A DNA stretch of 64,000 bases from Reichenbachiella sp. 5M10 (GCF_002742335.1 NZ_MDGR01000007.1:1182501-1246500), one strand, 5' to 3'. Counted from the first letter of the stretch, positions 1-9,274 are shown. A program made the numbers and translations. The notes: generated from the letters alone by a model not told the origin.

Positions 1-558
1 TTGCTCCTTGTTTTCTTCGGTAGGGAAATCAATGAAATCCACCTCGAAGAGGAAAGGAAAAAACGGAGCGGTGAACCCCCCACGTCCACTGACAGACATC
101 GCCCCGAAAGTATCTCCATGATAGGCTCCGTCTAGTGCTACGACTTTGGTTTTGTTGGTGTTGCCTTTGTTGTACCAGTACTGTAGTGACATCTTGAGGG
201 CTACTTCGATAGATGTGCTGCCGTTGTCCGAGAAGAATACCTTGGAGAAACCTTCTGGGAGTAGTGTCATGAGGTTTTGGGCCAAGCGAACGGCAGGCTC
301 ATGAGTGAATCCCGCAAAGATTGCGTGCTCCATCTGCATGGCCTGGTCGTAGAGGGCTTTGGCTAGCGTCTCATTGGAGTGACCGTGGATATTGACCCAC
401 CAAGAGGAGACAGTATCGATGATTGTTTTGCCGTCGGAGGTATGGAGGTAGACCCCTTTGGCCGAATCTAACGGGATGTATTCAAATGGTGAAAGTAGGG
501 GCGCAAAGGGGTGCCAGATGAGGTCCTTGTCTTGTGTGCTGAGTTCTTGTGTGGTCAT
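1..558 (-). CDS. bioA: Adenosylmethionine-8-amino-7-oxononanoate aminotransferase, partial
   Basis: This is the N-terminal 186 residues of BioA, a class III PLP aminotransferase that converts 7-keto-8-aminopelargonate to 7,8-diaminopelargonate with S-adenosylmethionine as amino donor. The family start region is visible (IWHPFAPL near residue 15), as are WWVNIHGHS, the cofactor-phosphate region DNGSTSIEVALK and the conserved ALDGAYHGDTFGAMSVSG. The catalytic lysine lies beyond the left edge, so the gene is cut by the window and not necessarily broken. The ATG overlaps the bioD stop codon in an ATGA arrangement, which indicates translational coupling in a bioF-bioD-bioA operon. Assignment to BioA and not another class III aminotransferase rests on the HPF motif and on the neighbours. 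Confidence 0.93.
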   Translation of the reverse strand, partial: MTTQELSTQDKDLIWHPFAPLLSPFEYIPLDSAKGVYLHTSDGKTIIDTVSSWWVNIHGHSNETLAKALYDQAMQMEHAIFAGFTHEPAVRLAQNLMTLLPEGFSKVFFSDNGSTSIEVALKMSLQYWYNKGNTNKTKVVALDGAYHGDTFGAMSVSGRGGFTAPFFPFLFEVDFIDFPTEENKEQ

Positions 559-1166
559 GAAATATCAATTTTGTTGGCCAGTGACGCGATGCTTTCGGGA
601 GTCACTTGGTCGAGTTTGGGGATTCTGCCCAGACAGGGCAACTGAGAATGATTGAGTATGAAAGACTCGCTTTCGGTGTTGGTCTCGTCGTTGAATATGA
701 TGCCGGCAATGCGGAATCCACGGGCCTGCAAATATGCGATCGAGAGCAGCGTGTGGTTGATACTACCCAGATAATTGCGAGAGACGAGGATGACTTCCGC
801 GTCAAAATCGTCGGCTAGGTCGATTACGAAATCATGGTCGTTGAGCGGGACCATCAGTCCTCCTGCTCCCTCGATGATGAGGGTGTTATCTGTCTTGGGT
901 AGTATGATTTGATCCCGTCGGATAGTGAGGTGCTCTGCTTTGGCCGCAGCATGAGGAGACATGGGCAGTTGTAGTATGATTCCCTCACGGTGTACGGTGA
1001 GGCTTTCGTCGATCAGCGATCGAACCGTCTCACTGTCGGTAGGAAAACCTGCTTGTACGGGTTTCCAGTAATCAGCCTGTAGTTTTTGGGCAAGCGCGGC
1101 GCTCACTACGGATTTGCCACTGTCTGTGTCTATGCCTGTGACGAAGTATCGTTTGGTAGCTGTCAT
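555..1166 (-). CDS. bioD: Dethiobiotin synthetase
   Basis: BioD carries out the ATP-dependent carboxylation and ring closure of 7,8-diaminopelargonate to dethiobiotin in the cytoplasm. The 203-residue length is close to the usual 210-230. A P-loop variant, GIDTDSGKSVVSAAL, lies at residues 11-25, followed by the substrate lysine region YWKPVQAG and the conserved EGAGGLMVPL near residue 100. The late VSRNYLGSINHTLLS segment matches the nucleotide-binding end of the family. The gene overlaps bioF upstream and bioA downstream by 4 bases each, so the three are almost certainly co-translated. No BirA-type operator was recognised upstream of the operon. Confidence 0.94.
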   Translation of the reverse strand: MTATKRYFVTGIDTDSGKSVVSAALAQKLQADYWKPVQAGFPTDSETVRSLIDESLTVHREGIILQLPMSPHAAAKAEHLTIRRDQIILPKTDNTLIIEGAGGLMVPLNDHDFVIDLADDFDAEVILVSRNYLGSINHTLLSIAYLQARGFRIAGIIFNDETNTESESFILNHSQLPCLGRIPKLDQVTPESIASLANKIDIS

Positions 1167-2299
1167 AGTTGCGAAGATAGGGTATCGATTAGATTCTTGA
1201 TGTCTGCTTGTGTGTTGTGTAGGTGGAGGCAGATTCTGAGACGCTCCGATCCTTCGGGTACGGTTGGTGACAAGATGGCTCGGACGTCTAACCCCTCTCG
1301 TTGTAGTTGATGAGAGAGGGCTTTGACTCGGGTGTTGCCAGGTATGATGAGGGGCTGGATGGGGGTACTACTAGTTGTTTTGGAGCATTCTGGGTTGGAG
1401 CCGATTTGTTGGTCGAAGTATTGATTGAAGTAATGGGTTTTTGCTTGGATTTGTTCTTGCATAGCTGGCTGCTCGGAGAGATAGTCAAACGCTGCTTCGA
1501 TCGAATAGAGACTATGAATAGGGAGAGCAGTGGTGTAGATGAAAGGGCGCGCAAAATTGATGAGATATTCGATCAATGCTTGGGACCCGATGATGCAGGC
1601 ACCGTGTACACCCATGGCTTTGCCAAAGGTGTAAATACGAGCCAGAAACTGGTCTTGTAGGTTGAGTGAACAGACCTTGCCGTTGCCTTGTTTGCCATAT
1701 AGTCCCGTGCCGTGGGCTTCGTCTACCAAGAGTTTAGCTTCGTACCGTTGACAGATGGTGATGAGGTCATCGAAGCGTGCCATGTCACCATCCATGGAAT
1801 AGATCGATTCGATGATGACATATTTTTGGCCTTGTGCTTTCTTGAGTTTGGTCTCCAGATCATTGGGGTCATTGTGACGAAACGAATAGCTCTTGGCATG
1901 ACTCAATTGAGCCCCCTCTTTGATGCAAACATGGGAGAGACTGTCGTAAATGATCGTGTCCTGACGCTGTGGTAGGGTAGAGATCAACGCGAGATTGGCT
2001 ACATAGCCAGAGTTGAAAAGTAGCGCTGCTTCTCCATCGAATAGCCGTGCGAGTTTGGACTCCAATTGCATTACTACGTCCGAGTTGCCAGCAAGCAAGC
2101 GTGAGCCTGTTGACCCGTTGAGTGTCGTGATGCCTTCGTAGGAGTAGCTATTGATCCGGTCGAATAATTCTCGGGATCTACTCAGCCCCAAGTAGTCGTT
2201 GGAGGAAAAATCAATGTGAGTAGTAGGAGTAGTGGTCAGCGAGCGGAGGTTGTCCTTGGTTTTCCTTTCTTCTAGTTTTTTTATGAAATCCAGCTTCAT
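1163..2299 (-). CDS. bioF: 8-amino-7-oxononanoate synthase
   Basis: BioF is a PLP-dependent alpha-oxoamine synthase that condenses pimeloyl-ACP or pimeloyl-CoA with alanine. The 378-residue chain shows the family start FSSNDYLGL (31-39), GSTGSRLLAG (62-71), the cofactor-stacking and binding motif DEAHGTGLYG (193-202) and the Schiff-base lysine K227 in YTFGKAMGVHG. It is the first gene of the minus-strand biotin operon and overlaps bioD by 4 bases. The ATG at 2299 lies only 77 bases from the divergent gene at 2377. A related enzyme such as Kbl or a serine palmitoyltransferase is unlikely given the bioD/bioA neighbours. Confidence 0.94.
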   Translation of the reverse strand: MKLDFIKKLEERKTKDNLRSLTTTPTTHIDFSSNDYLGLSRSRELFDRINSYSYEGITTLNGSTGSRLLAGNSDVVMQLESKLARLFDGEAALLFNSGYVANLALISTLPQRQDTIIYDSLSHVCIKEGAQLSHAKSYSFRHNDPNDLETKLKKAQGQKYVIIESIYSMDGDMARFDDLITICQRYEAKLLVDEAHGTGLYGKQGNGKVCSLNLQDQFLARIYTFGKAMGVHGACIIGSQALIEYLINFARPFIYTTALPIHSLYSIEAAFDYLSEQPAMQEQIQAKTHYFNQYFDQQIGSNPECSKTTSSTPIQPLIIPGNTRVKALSHQLQREGLDVRAILSPTVPEGSERLRICLHLHNTQADIKNLIDTLSSQL

Positions 2300-2376
2300 T
2301 GATACAATTTTACTACAGTTTTGAGTTTATCAATATGAAACCAGCTACCTAATTTTCTACGCTGATCAAATTTGTC

Positions 2377-3333
2377 TTGAAGTATTCTTTTACCCTTGTT
2401 TTGTTGTGTGCAGTTCTGAGTGTTTCTGCTCAAAATGATTCGTTGACGCGACACGAAATCAGCTTTCAGTTTGACAATGATTTGCTGTTTTTTGATGCAG
2501 GGGACCGTTATTATACCAACGGCCTATTTTTGACTTATCGTCAGGTGCCTAGAGCGAATACTTGGGCATACAACCCCTTGAGATTTAATCAGCTGCACAA
2601 GTCACTGTGGAGCTTTTCTTTTGTTTCTAAGATATACAATCCTTACAACCTCAAGGGAGAGGAGGAGGACGAAATCGATCGGCCCTATGCTGGACTACTG
2701 TATGTAGAGAGCGATATGGTTACTTTTTGGGGAAAGAATGCGCTCAGTTTAGGGTTGGATCTTGGGTGGATGGGATCAGCTACTCATACGGGCAAGGTCC
2801 AGTATAGCTTGCATCAGGCTTTTGGTTGGGTACGACCGAGAGGTTGGGGAGAGTATCAAATCAACAACTCCCCAGTGGTGGATGCTTCTGCAAGTTTACA
2901 GCGCGAGTGGGTTCATACTGCCGGTTTTTCTATGCTTTCGGCCATCAATTTGCAACTCGGCAGTGTGCGCAATGCCTCCGATGTAGGCTTGATGTTTCGG
3001 TTAGGGCGGCAGTTGGAGCAGCACCAGAGTACTTTGACGTATAGCCGGGTAGGTTCGAGCGGGAAGCGAACCAAGAAACTCCAGGAGATATACTTTTACT
3101 CCCGTACACAAATCTCACGTGTGTTTTACGATGCTACGATCGAGGGCAATTGGATAGGAGAAAACTCTCCCTTTGTCAAGGAAGCCGTGCCTTGGGTGGT
3201 GACTCAGACTGTTGGACTTATGCTGAGTGGAGGTAAGACTGATTTTCATGCCCTATGGTCGGTACTCGGCAAGGAAGTATATGGAGGCCAAAGACACAAG
3301 TACGGGACCTTGTTGATTTCTCGACGCTTCTGA
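2377..3333 (+). CDS. Lipid A deacylase LpxR family protein (DUF2219)
   Basis: This is a predicted outer-membrane beta-barrel of the LpxR family; characterised members remove the 3'-acyloxyacyl group of lipid A. A signal peptide ends at SVSAQ (about residue 19). The family start FQFDNDLLFFDAGDRYYTNG (residues 30-49) carries the Asn-Asp and Thr-Asn positions of the active site, and DRPYAGLLY follows. A His-containing segment, LHQAFGWVRPRGWGEYQINN, corresponds to the catalytic His/Glu region. The start codon is TTG, chosen because the signal peptide begins exactly there and no in-frame ATG fits. Whether it deacylates lipid A in this organism is inference from the family; many Bacteroidota homologues are untested. 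Confidence 0.82.
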   Translation: MKYSFTLVLLCAVLSVSAQNDSLTRHEISFQFDNDLLFFDAGDRYYTNGLFLTYRQVPRANTWAYNPLRFNQLHKSLWSFSFVSKIYNPYNLKGEEEDEIDRPYAGLLYVESDMVTFWGKNALSLGLDLGWMGSATHTGKVQYSLHQAFGWVRPRGWGEYQINNSPVVDASASLQREWVHTAGFSMLSAINLQLGSVRNASDVGLMFRLGRQLEQHQSTLTYSRVGSSGKRTKKLQEIYFYSRTQISRVFYDATIEGNWIGENSPFVKEAVPWVVTQTVGLMLSGGKTDFHALWSVLGKEVYGGQRHKYGTLLISRRF

Positions 3334-3451
3334 TCGTGGCGTTTTGGTCTTATGCGGTTGGCCCAAACCTATGCGTTGTTTTGAAAGTGGCACTCTATTT
3401 GTAAAAGTCCGCTGTGAAAGAGCGAATCATACGAAAAAGAGGAAACAAGCA

Positions 3452-3976
3452 ATGAAAATAGTAGGGGGAGTATTGGTCGTACTGTTGTTTTGTGTGGCAG
3501 GAGAGTTGATGGCACAACGTAGCAATGTAGGAATAAAGGGAGGGTTGAATGTATCGGAACTCAGTTCTGAGATTGTGAATGTCGCGCAGAATTATCACGC
3601 AGGGTTGTATGTCAAATACGATGTTTCGAAAAAATGGACGCTCCAGACAGAGGGCCTGTACTCGCTTCGCAGCGCCGAGTATGACCAGTCGACAATAACA
3701 ATTCGAGAGATGCAATTTCCCGTGCTAGCCAAGTATCACATAGCCAAGCCTATTTATATACAAGGAGGGTTTCAGGCCGAAGTGCCTTTGGATAAAGCCT
3801 ACAATGAGGATGTCTCAAAGAGCTTACAGAAGCATATGACTTCCTCCTGTATGGTTGGGGCTGGCTTTTCGTTACCCAGTGGTTTTGATTTGTCTTTTCG
3901 TTATCTACAGCCCATCCAATCCTCGCAATTCAGCGACAGACAGTTCCAAATTTCTGTAGGCTTTGACATTTATTAA
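3452..3976 (+). CDS. Outer-membrane beta-barrel (porin-family) protein
   Basis: A 174-residue small outer-membrane beta-barrel of the PorT/OMP_b-brl_2 type common in Bacteroidota; its function is unknown. The ATG at 3452 is chosen over an upstream in-frame codon at 3344 because it starts a clear signal peptide (hydrophobic core VLVVLLFCVAGELMA, ending AQ). The mature part begins with the family hallmark VGIKGGLNVSEL and continues in short alternating strands (WTLQTEGLYSLRSAEY, MQFPVLAKYHI, FDLSFRYLQ), closing with FQISVGFDIY, which ends in an aromatic-rich barrel C-terminus. It resembles the next gene in overall plan, so the two may be distant paralogues. Confidence 0.78.
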   Translation: MKIVGGVLVVLLFCVAGELMAQRSNVGIKGGLNVSELSSEIVNVAQNYHAGLYVKYDVSKKWTLQTEGLYSLRSAEYDQSTITIREMQFPVLAKYHIAKPIYIQGGFQAEVPLDKAYNEDVSKSLQKHMTSSCMVGAGFSLPSGFDLSFRYLQPIQSSQFSDRQFQISVGFDIY

Positions 3977-4068
3977 GAAAGCCGACACAATAAAATGTCT
4001 ATGTTTTAGTATTATTGGCAGGTGAGATTGGATTCTCATCATGATTAAACTCTAAATACAAAGTAGAC

Positions 4069-4683
4069 ATGAAAAGAAAAATACAATTTATTGCAATGAG
4101 CACTTTGATGTTGGTAGCTCTTGTTTCGTTCGATTCAGCAGCTCAGTTGGAGCTCGGAGTGAAAGCGGGTTTGAATTTCAACTCTGCTACAGTAGATGCA
4201 GTATCCAATGGTGCGTCTTACGATGATGTAGCAGATACACGGACAGGGTATCATTTTGGTGCTTATGCTCACATCAAGTTGGGGCCGATAGGTATCCAGC
4301 CAGAAGCTTACTATTCGGTACAAGGAGCTGATATCAGCGTCGATGGAGCCAAAGGAGCCATCAATTCAAACTATTTGCAAATCCCTGTTTTGGTTCGGTT
4401 CAATTTCTTGAAAATGTTCAATATTCATGCAGGTCCGCAGTTTGGGATTGTCGTGTCAGAGGACTATGAAGGAATAGCAGATGACCTCAAAGGACAAACG
4501 ACAGATACGGATTTTTCTATCGCAGCAGGTGTAGGTGTAGACTTGCCTTTCAACTTGAATGTCACTGCGAGATATGTCAAAGGGTTCACAGATGTAGTGG
4601 AAGACTCTCAAGCGTCAGATATCGAATCGATGAAAAACGCGATGTTTCAGCTTTCTATTGGCTATGCACTGCTAGGCCGATAA
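4069..4683 (+). CDS. Outer-membrane beta-barrel (porin-family) protein
   Basis: A 204-residue outer-membrane beta-barrel protein with a signal peptide ending SAAQ (about residue 26). The mature protein starts LELGVKAGLNFNSATV, the usual first strand of this family. It then has YHFGAYAHIKLGPIGIQPEAY, YLQIPVLVRFNFLKMFNIHAGPQFG and DFSIAAGVGVDLPFNLNVTARY, matching an eight-stranded barrel. Its role is unknown; such proteins are abundant in Bacteroidota envelopes. It is followed directly by a strong terminator, so it is a single gene or ends a unit with the gene at 3452 (92-base gap). Confidence 0.8.
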   Translation: MKRKIQFIAMSTLMLVALVSFDSAAQLELGVKAGLNFNSATVDAVSNGASYDDVADTRTGYHFGAYAHIKLGPIGIQPEAYYSVQGADISVDGAKGAINSNYLQIPVLVRFNFLKMFNIHAGPQFGIVVSEDYEGIADDLKGQTTDTDFSIAAGVGVDLPFNLNVTARYVKGFTDVVEDSQASDIESMKNAMFQLSIGYALLGR

Positions 4684-4691
4684 GAAGAAAA

Positions 4692-4741
4692 ACACATAAA
4701 AAAAGGGGGATTAGTCAACTGATCCCCCTTTTTTTATGTGT
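4692..4741. terminator. Bidirectional intrinsic terminator
   Basis: A perfect 19-bp inverted repeat (4692-4710 and 4723-4741) with a 12-base loop. The stem has a GGGGGA core flanked by A7 and T7 tracts, so each strand reads a G/C stem followed by a T-run. It separates the convergent genes at 4069 (plus) and pfkA (minus) and should terminate both. Confidence 0.9.
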
Positions 4742-4754
4742 TTGATGGAGTTTT

Positions 4755-5726
4755 CTAGATACTCAATATCTTCGTTAGTCTAACCAATTCCTGGTTCAAC
4801 GGTTTAGATTTAGAGATCGCAAGTTTCAAGTTGGTGTAGGTGATCTTGTTGTCGATCACACCGACCATTACTCCTTTTTGACCGTTCATGAGACCTTCTA
4901 CTGCAGCGAGTCCTAGTCTCGAAGCGAGGATTCTGTCAAAGGCAGTCGGTCCACCACCACGCTGGATGTGTCCAAGGTTGGTCACCTTGATGTCCATCTT
5001 TGGAGTGTGTGCTTTGACTCTAGAAGCGATTTCGTGGGCACTACCTTGTGCGTCACCTTCTGCTACTACGATGATAGACGATCCTTTTTTGTTGTCTCTG
5101 CCTTCACGTAGCTTGTCGATTACATCGTCGATTGTGGTAGAAGTCTCAGGTACCATGACCATCTCTGCACCGCCTCCGATACCTGATTGGATAGCGATGT
5201 AGCCACTGTGACGTCCCATCACTTCTACGAAAAACACTCTGTCGTGAGAAGCGGCAGTGTCTCTGATCTTGTCGATGGCATCCAAGGCTGTGTTGACTGC
5301 TGTATCGAAACCAATCGTATAATCCGAACCGTAGAGGTCATTGTCAATCGTACCAGGAGCTCCGATCACAGGGATGCCGTACTCGTCATAAAACAAATTG
5401 GCTCCTGTAAAAGTACCGTCACCACCGATCGCAATGATGCCTTCTATTCCGTGTTTTTTGAGGTTTTCGTATGCTTTTTTTCTTCCTTCTTTGGTACGAA
5501 ACTCTTCACTTCTGGCTGATTTGAGGATGGTGCCTCCTGTCTGCACGATGTTGCTGACAGAGTGTGATTCCATTTTGGTGATTTCTCCTCTGATCATCCC
5601 GTCGTACCCATATTTGATGCCATATACATCTAGACCGAGATAGATGGCGCTTCGTACTACTGACCTGATGCAGGCGTTCATTCCTGGTGAATCTCCACCA
5701 GATGTAAATACTGCGATTTTTTTCAT
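4755..5726 (-). CDS. pfkA: ATP-dependent 6-phosphofructokinase
   Basis: PfkA phosphorylates fructose 6-phosphate to fructose 1,6-bisphosphate, the committing step of glycolysis, in the cytoplasm. The 323-residue length is typical of the bacterial tetrameric enzyme. Visible motifs are TSGGDSPGMN (8-17), GGDGT (101-105, with Gly as in ATP-using enzymes), the catalytic PGTIDND (124-130, Asp128 and Asp130) and the substrate loop MGRHSGYIA (170-178). LGHIQRGGGPTAFDR is the typical C-terminal signature. It stands alone between a terminator and the flippase gene. Functional and family assignment are both firm. Confidence 0.97.
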   Translation of the reverse strand: MKKIAVFTSGGDSPGMNACIRSVVRSAIYLGLDVYGIKYGYDGMIRGEITKMESHSVSNIVQTGGTILKSARSEEFRTKEGRKKAYENLKKHGIEGIIAIGGDGTFTGANLFYDEYGIPVIGAPGTIDNDLYGSDYTIGFDTAVNTALDAIDKIRDTAASHDRVFFVEVMGRHSGYIAIQSGIGGGAEMVMVPETSTTIDDVIDKLREGRDNKKGSSIIVVAEGDAQGSAHEIASRVKAHTPKMDIKVTNLGHIQRGGGPTAFDRILASRLGLAAVEGLMNGQKGVMVGVIDNKITYTNLKLAISKSKPLNQELVRLTKILSI

Positions 5727-5969
5727 AGATTAAAATTCTATAAGATTTGCCCTTAAAATTAACTGCTTGGGTTGAGTTGTTTTGGTGCCCAAAGTAAACC
5801 ATATTTTACTACAAATTCATCAATAAGCGAGTCCAATTGTTGAGCTATAGGCTAAGTTGAGCGTGCTTCGTTCAAAATTTCATATTTATGTAACATACGT
5901 GAATCTGTCCAGCTGTGCAGTGTTTGTCTTGACACGGGAATCGGGAAGAGAGGCAAAGTGATATAGGGA

Positions 5970-7466
5970 TTAGGCTCGATATCCAGGCAATTTGTGTCGG
6001 ATGTACTTGTTGTAAATACCCGTGACCTCTGCTGATACCCGAAAGGACAAGACAAGTATGGCCATCAGGAGAGAGATGAAACTAGAGCGTAGCACGATGT
6101 CCCAGTAGGGGTTGGGGAGCTGTGGAATGTAGAGTGCAGGTAGCAATACTGCCGCAAAGATGGCCAGCATTTTGACGGTATTGAGGGTAAACGGTGTGAT
6201 GTTAAATTTCCATTTGATGAAAATCATCTTGACTAGATTGAATACAGCAACCGCGATCAAAGTCCCTAAGGCAGCCCCATTGATGCCGTATAGCGGGATG
6301 AGGAGCCAGTTGAGTAAGATCAGTAGGACCGATAGGCATAGGATTGATACGACATTGAACCGGTAGTGCTTGGACATGACGATGATCACGTTGTTGTTTG
6401 AAAACGTCATGTCGATGAGCTTGGATATACCGATGAGAATGATGATGTACTTGCCTGCAGCGTAGATGTCTCCGTTGGGCATGAGGGCGTAGATATTGTC
6501 TAGGTTGGCTACTATACCGATGAAAAACAAAGAGCCAACCAACATTTGATTGATGGAGAGTTGACGGTGCATTTTTTGAATTTCATCTAGGCGGTTGTTT
6601 TCGAAGGACTCGGAGATCAGTGGGGTAGTGATCTGCAAGATGGCGCGCTTGGAGAGCTCAATCATCACCGCAAAGAAGAACGAAGTGGTGTAAATTCCAT
6701 TGGCTTCTAGCCCGAGCATATTGGATACCATCAGCTGGTCGATGTTGAGTATGATGTAGGTGCCACTCGCCCCGACCATGCTGAATAAGCTGTAGTTGGC
6801 GATGGTTTTGATCTGCTGAGGGTCGAGGGTGTCAAAGCGAAATGTGAACCGAAACTGACGCAAGTAGACGATGTATCCGATCAGGAGGGCTAAACTCACA
6901 GCATAAATGAGTATCAGCCCGTTGATCATTCCGTCTAGGCTGAGATAGTGAAGGAAATAGAGGGAGACCAGGATACTTGTCATCACACGGAGCAAGATCT
7001 CTTTGATGACATTCATCACGATGATTTTGAGCAAGACACGGCAGTAGGTTTCGAAAAACGAATAGAGGCCGACGAGGAAAATCAAGGCAGCAATAGCATA
7101 CAAGTAGTCGTTAATGAGTGCAGCATTCTCTTCGAACATTCGGACAAACTGTCTCTGGAAGGCAAAGAGTACGGTAGCTACGAGTGTTGCACCGATGAGT
7201 ACACCGATAGCAATGAGACCGAGTAGCTGCGGTAGGCCTTCAGGTTTTTTCTTAAATTCTGGCGCATAGCGGATGAGTGCTTGAGTCGCGCCGAGTTGGA
7301 CCATAGGTAGCAACATGAACGCAATAGAGGGTAAGACACGCATCAATCCGACTTCCTCTGTGGATAGAAATGCGGGGAAAAGTACTACGGTGTTGACAAA
7401 GCCAATGAAGGCACCGAGGTAGGTGACGATTCCAGAAATGCTGCTTTGCTTGATGACTACTCCCAA
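5970..7466 (-). CDS. Polysaccharide/oligosaccharide flippase, MATE/Wzx-like
   Basis: A roughly 498-residue integral membrane protein of the polysaccharide biosynthesis/flippase family (MOP superfamily), expected to move lipid-linked sugars across the inner membrane. About 12-14 hydrophobic segments are spread along the whole chain. The N-terminus reads GVVIKQSSISGIVTYLGAF, which matches the usual start of Bacteroidota members. That is why the TTG at 7466 is preferred to another TTG ten codons upstream at 7496, although either is possible. No glycosyltransferase or polymerase genes lie nearby, so the substrate cannot be inferred. The 243 bases between its stop and pfkA hold no recognisable gene. 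Confidence 0.82.
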   Translation of the reverse strand: MGVVIKQSSISGIVTYLGAFIGFVNTVVLFPAFLSTEEVGLMRVLPSIAFMLLPMVQLGATQALIRYAPEFKKKPEGLPQLLGLIAIGVLIGATLVATVLFAFQRQFVRMFEENAALINDYLYAIAALIFLVGLYSFFETYCRVLLKIIVMNVIKEILLRVMTSILVSLYFLHYLSLDGMINGLILIYAVSLALLIGYIVYLRQFRFTFRFDTLDPQQIKTIANYSLFSMVGASGTYIILNIDQLMVSNMLGLEANGIYTTSFFFAVMIELSKRAILQITTPLISESFENNRLDEIQKMHRQLSINQMLVGSLFFIGIVANLDNIYALMPNGDIYAAGKYIIILIGISKLIDMTFSNNNVIIVMSKHYRFNVVSILCLSVLLILLNWLLIPLYGINGAALGTLIAVAVFNLVKMIFIKWKFNITPFTLNTVKMLAIFAAVLLPALYIPQLPNPYWDIVLRSSFISLLMAILVLSFRVSAEVTGIYNKYIRHKLPGYRA

Positions 7467-7550
7467 GGGGTTTGTTGTTTTGATGTGTGGGCACAATGAT
7501 AATTATTACCGTCATATTTTAAGTAATTGCCTTGGGCAATTCGTAGCTTT

Positions 7551-9272
7551 ATGCCTTCAATTAAAATCGTCGATTTGAACAATTCAGAGATAAAAAACAG
7601 TCTAAAACTGGCCGCTCAACTCATGGAGCTGCACGGGGAGAATCCATTCAAAACTAGATCGTACGTATCTGCTGCCGACGTGGTGGGAGGTTTGGACGCG
7701 GAGCTCAGTACGCTGAGTACCGACGAAATCCTCGCCATAGATGGTATTGGCAAAGGCATGGCCACTAATATTTCTGGTTTGCTAGAGCGAGGGTCGTTTG
7801 ATAACCTCGACAAGTACATGGAAATGACACCAGCCGGAGTGGTTGAGATGTTGGGGATTTCGGGGTTTGGACCCAAAAAGGTCGCCGTTCTCTGGCAAGA
7901 GGGGGGAGCCGAAACCCTAGAGCAGCTCATGGAACTGTGTCTCCAAGGCAAAGTCGCTAGTCTCAAGGGGTTTGCAGAAAAATCCCAAGAAACACTCAAG
8001 GCCGCAGTGGCGTTTTTGATTTCGAATCAATACAAAGAAAAATATGGGAACATCGATCAAGCGATCGCAAATTTGGTGTCAGCGATAGAAGGACTCAAGG
8101 AAGTACAGTCTTGCTCCGAATCGGGACAGATGCGTCGCAGGATGGAAGTCATCGACTTGGTGGAGATCGTCGTAGCGGCAGAGGATTTCGATGCGCTACG
8201 TACCTCACTCAATGCCCTACAGGTATTGAGTGAAGAAGAAAAAAAATCAGGACCTACGACATGGTATGGTCGTCATGTTGGGATCAAAGCCCCTCTCAAA
8301 CTACACTTGACGAGTCTGGACAAGTTTGTCCAGAGGCTGGTCGAGACGACTGGGTCAGTTCGTCACATCAATATGCCCATCGCGGATCAAGTAACAATCA
8401 AATCGTCTTTGATTAGGCCTTTCGAAAGTGAAGAAGAGTTGTATCAATCGTTGGGAATGAAGTATATCGTACCCGAATTGAGAGAAGGCTTGAAGGAAAT
8501 AGAATGGGCCAAAAATGACCAAATCCCTGCGTTGATTGAGATGTCAGATCTCAAGGGGATATTGCACAACCACTCGACCTACAGTGACGGCAAACACACG
8601 CTGCGCCAGATGGCAGAGCACTGCCGGCAGTTGGGGTATGAGTATCTGGGGATTTCGGATCACAGCCAGACAGCGGTCTATGCTGGAGGCCTTCAGGATG
8701 CTGATGTAGCGCGCCAGCAGGAGGAAATCAAACAACTCAACGAGGAGTTGGCTCCTTTCAAGATTTTTTCGGGGATCGAGTCGGATATCTTGGCAGATGG
8801 CTCGCTCGATTACTCGGAGGAGATTTTGTCGTCATTTGATTTCATCGTGGCGTCTGTACACTCAGGCCTCAATATGGATGTCAAAAAGGCTACCGATCGT
8901 TTGCTCAAAGCCATATATAATCCACACACGACTATTCTCGGTCACATGACAGGTCGCTTGCTGGTGCAGCGCGAAGGCTATCCTGTCGATCACAAAGCCA
9001 TCATTGAAGCTTGTGCAGAGACAAGAGTGGTCATAGAGATCAATGCGAGTCCCTATCGCTTGGACATGGATTGGCGATGGATCGACTATGCCTTGGAAAA
9101 GGGTGTCAAACTGAGCATCAATCCCGATGCACACCGCATGGATGGCTACCAAGACATGTACTACGGGCTGCAAGTGGCACGTAAAGGTGGATTGACGGCC
9201 AAAGACAACCTCAACAGCATGAGTTTGCCTGAGATTACGGCCTTTTTTGAGCAGAAGAAAAAGAAGAAGTAA
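7551..9272 (+). CDS. polX: PolX-family protein with degenerate polymerase domain and PHP phosphoesterase domain
   Basis: A 573-residue homologue of bacterial PolX (helix-hairpin-helix, X-family polymerase and PHP domains). Residues 15-150 carry HhH-type segments (AIDGIGKGMATNI, LGISGFGPKKVAVLW). The palm lies at about 180-310 and the PHP domain from 335, with intact metal-binding motifs LHNHSTYSDG, GISDHS, GIESDI, ASVHSG, GHMTGR and NPDAH. The palm motif expected to read G-S-x-R-R...D-x-D reads SGQMRRRMEVIDLVEIV (191-207), so both Asp residues are replaced (Leu203, Glu205). The third Asp position reads KAPLK (246-250). The protein may therefore be a nuclease/phosphoesterase and not a polymerase. 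The ATG at 7551 is preferred over an upstream TTG. It lies 2 bases before the phosphatase gene. Confidence 0.88.
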   Translation: MPSIKIVDLNNSEIKNSLKLAAQLMELHGENPFKTRSYVSAADVVGGLDAELSTLSTDEILAIDGIGKGMATNISGLLERGSFDNLDKYMEMTPAGVVEMLGISGFGPKKVAVLWQEGGAETLEQLMELCLQGKVASLKGFAEKSQETLKAAVAFLISNQYKEKYGNIDQAIANLVSAIEGLKEVQSCSESGQMRRRMEVIDLVEIVVAAEDFDALRTSLNALQVLSEEEKKSGPTTWYGRHVGIKAPLKLHLTSLDKFVQRLVETTGSVRHINMPIADQVTIKSSLIRPFESEEELYQSLGMKYIVPELREGLKEIEWAKNDQIPALIEMSDLKGILHNHSTYSDGKHTLRQMAEHCRQLGYEYLGISDHSQTAVYAGGLQDADVARQQEEIKQLNEELAPFKIFSGIESDILADGSLDYSEEILSSFDFIVASVHSGLNMDVKKATDRLLKAIYNPHTTILGHMTGRLLVQREGYPVDHKAIIEACAETRVVIEINASPYRLDMDWRWIDYALEKGVKLSINPDAHRMDGYQDMYYGLQVARKGGLTAKDNLNSMSLPEITAFFEQKKKKK

Positions 9273-9274
9273 AC

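Noticed and set aside
5852-6055. Short minus-strand open frame between pfkA and the flippase
   Set aside because: It overlaps the flippase 3' end in another frame and has no recognisable protein character.
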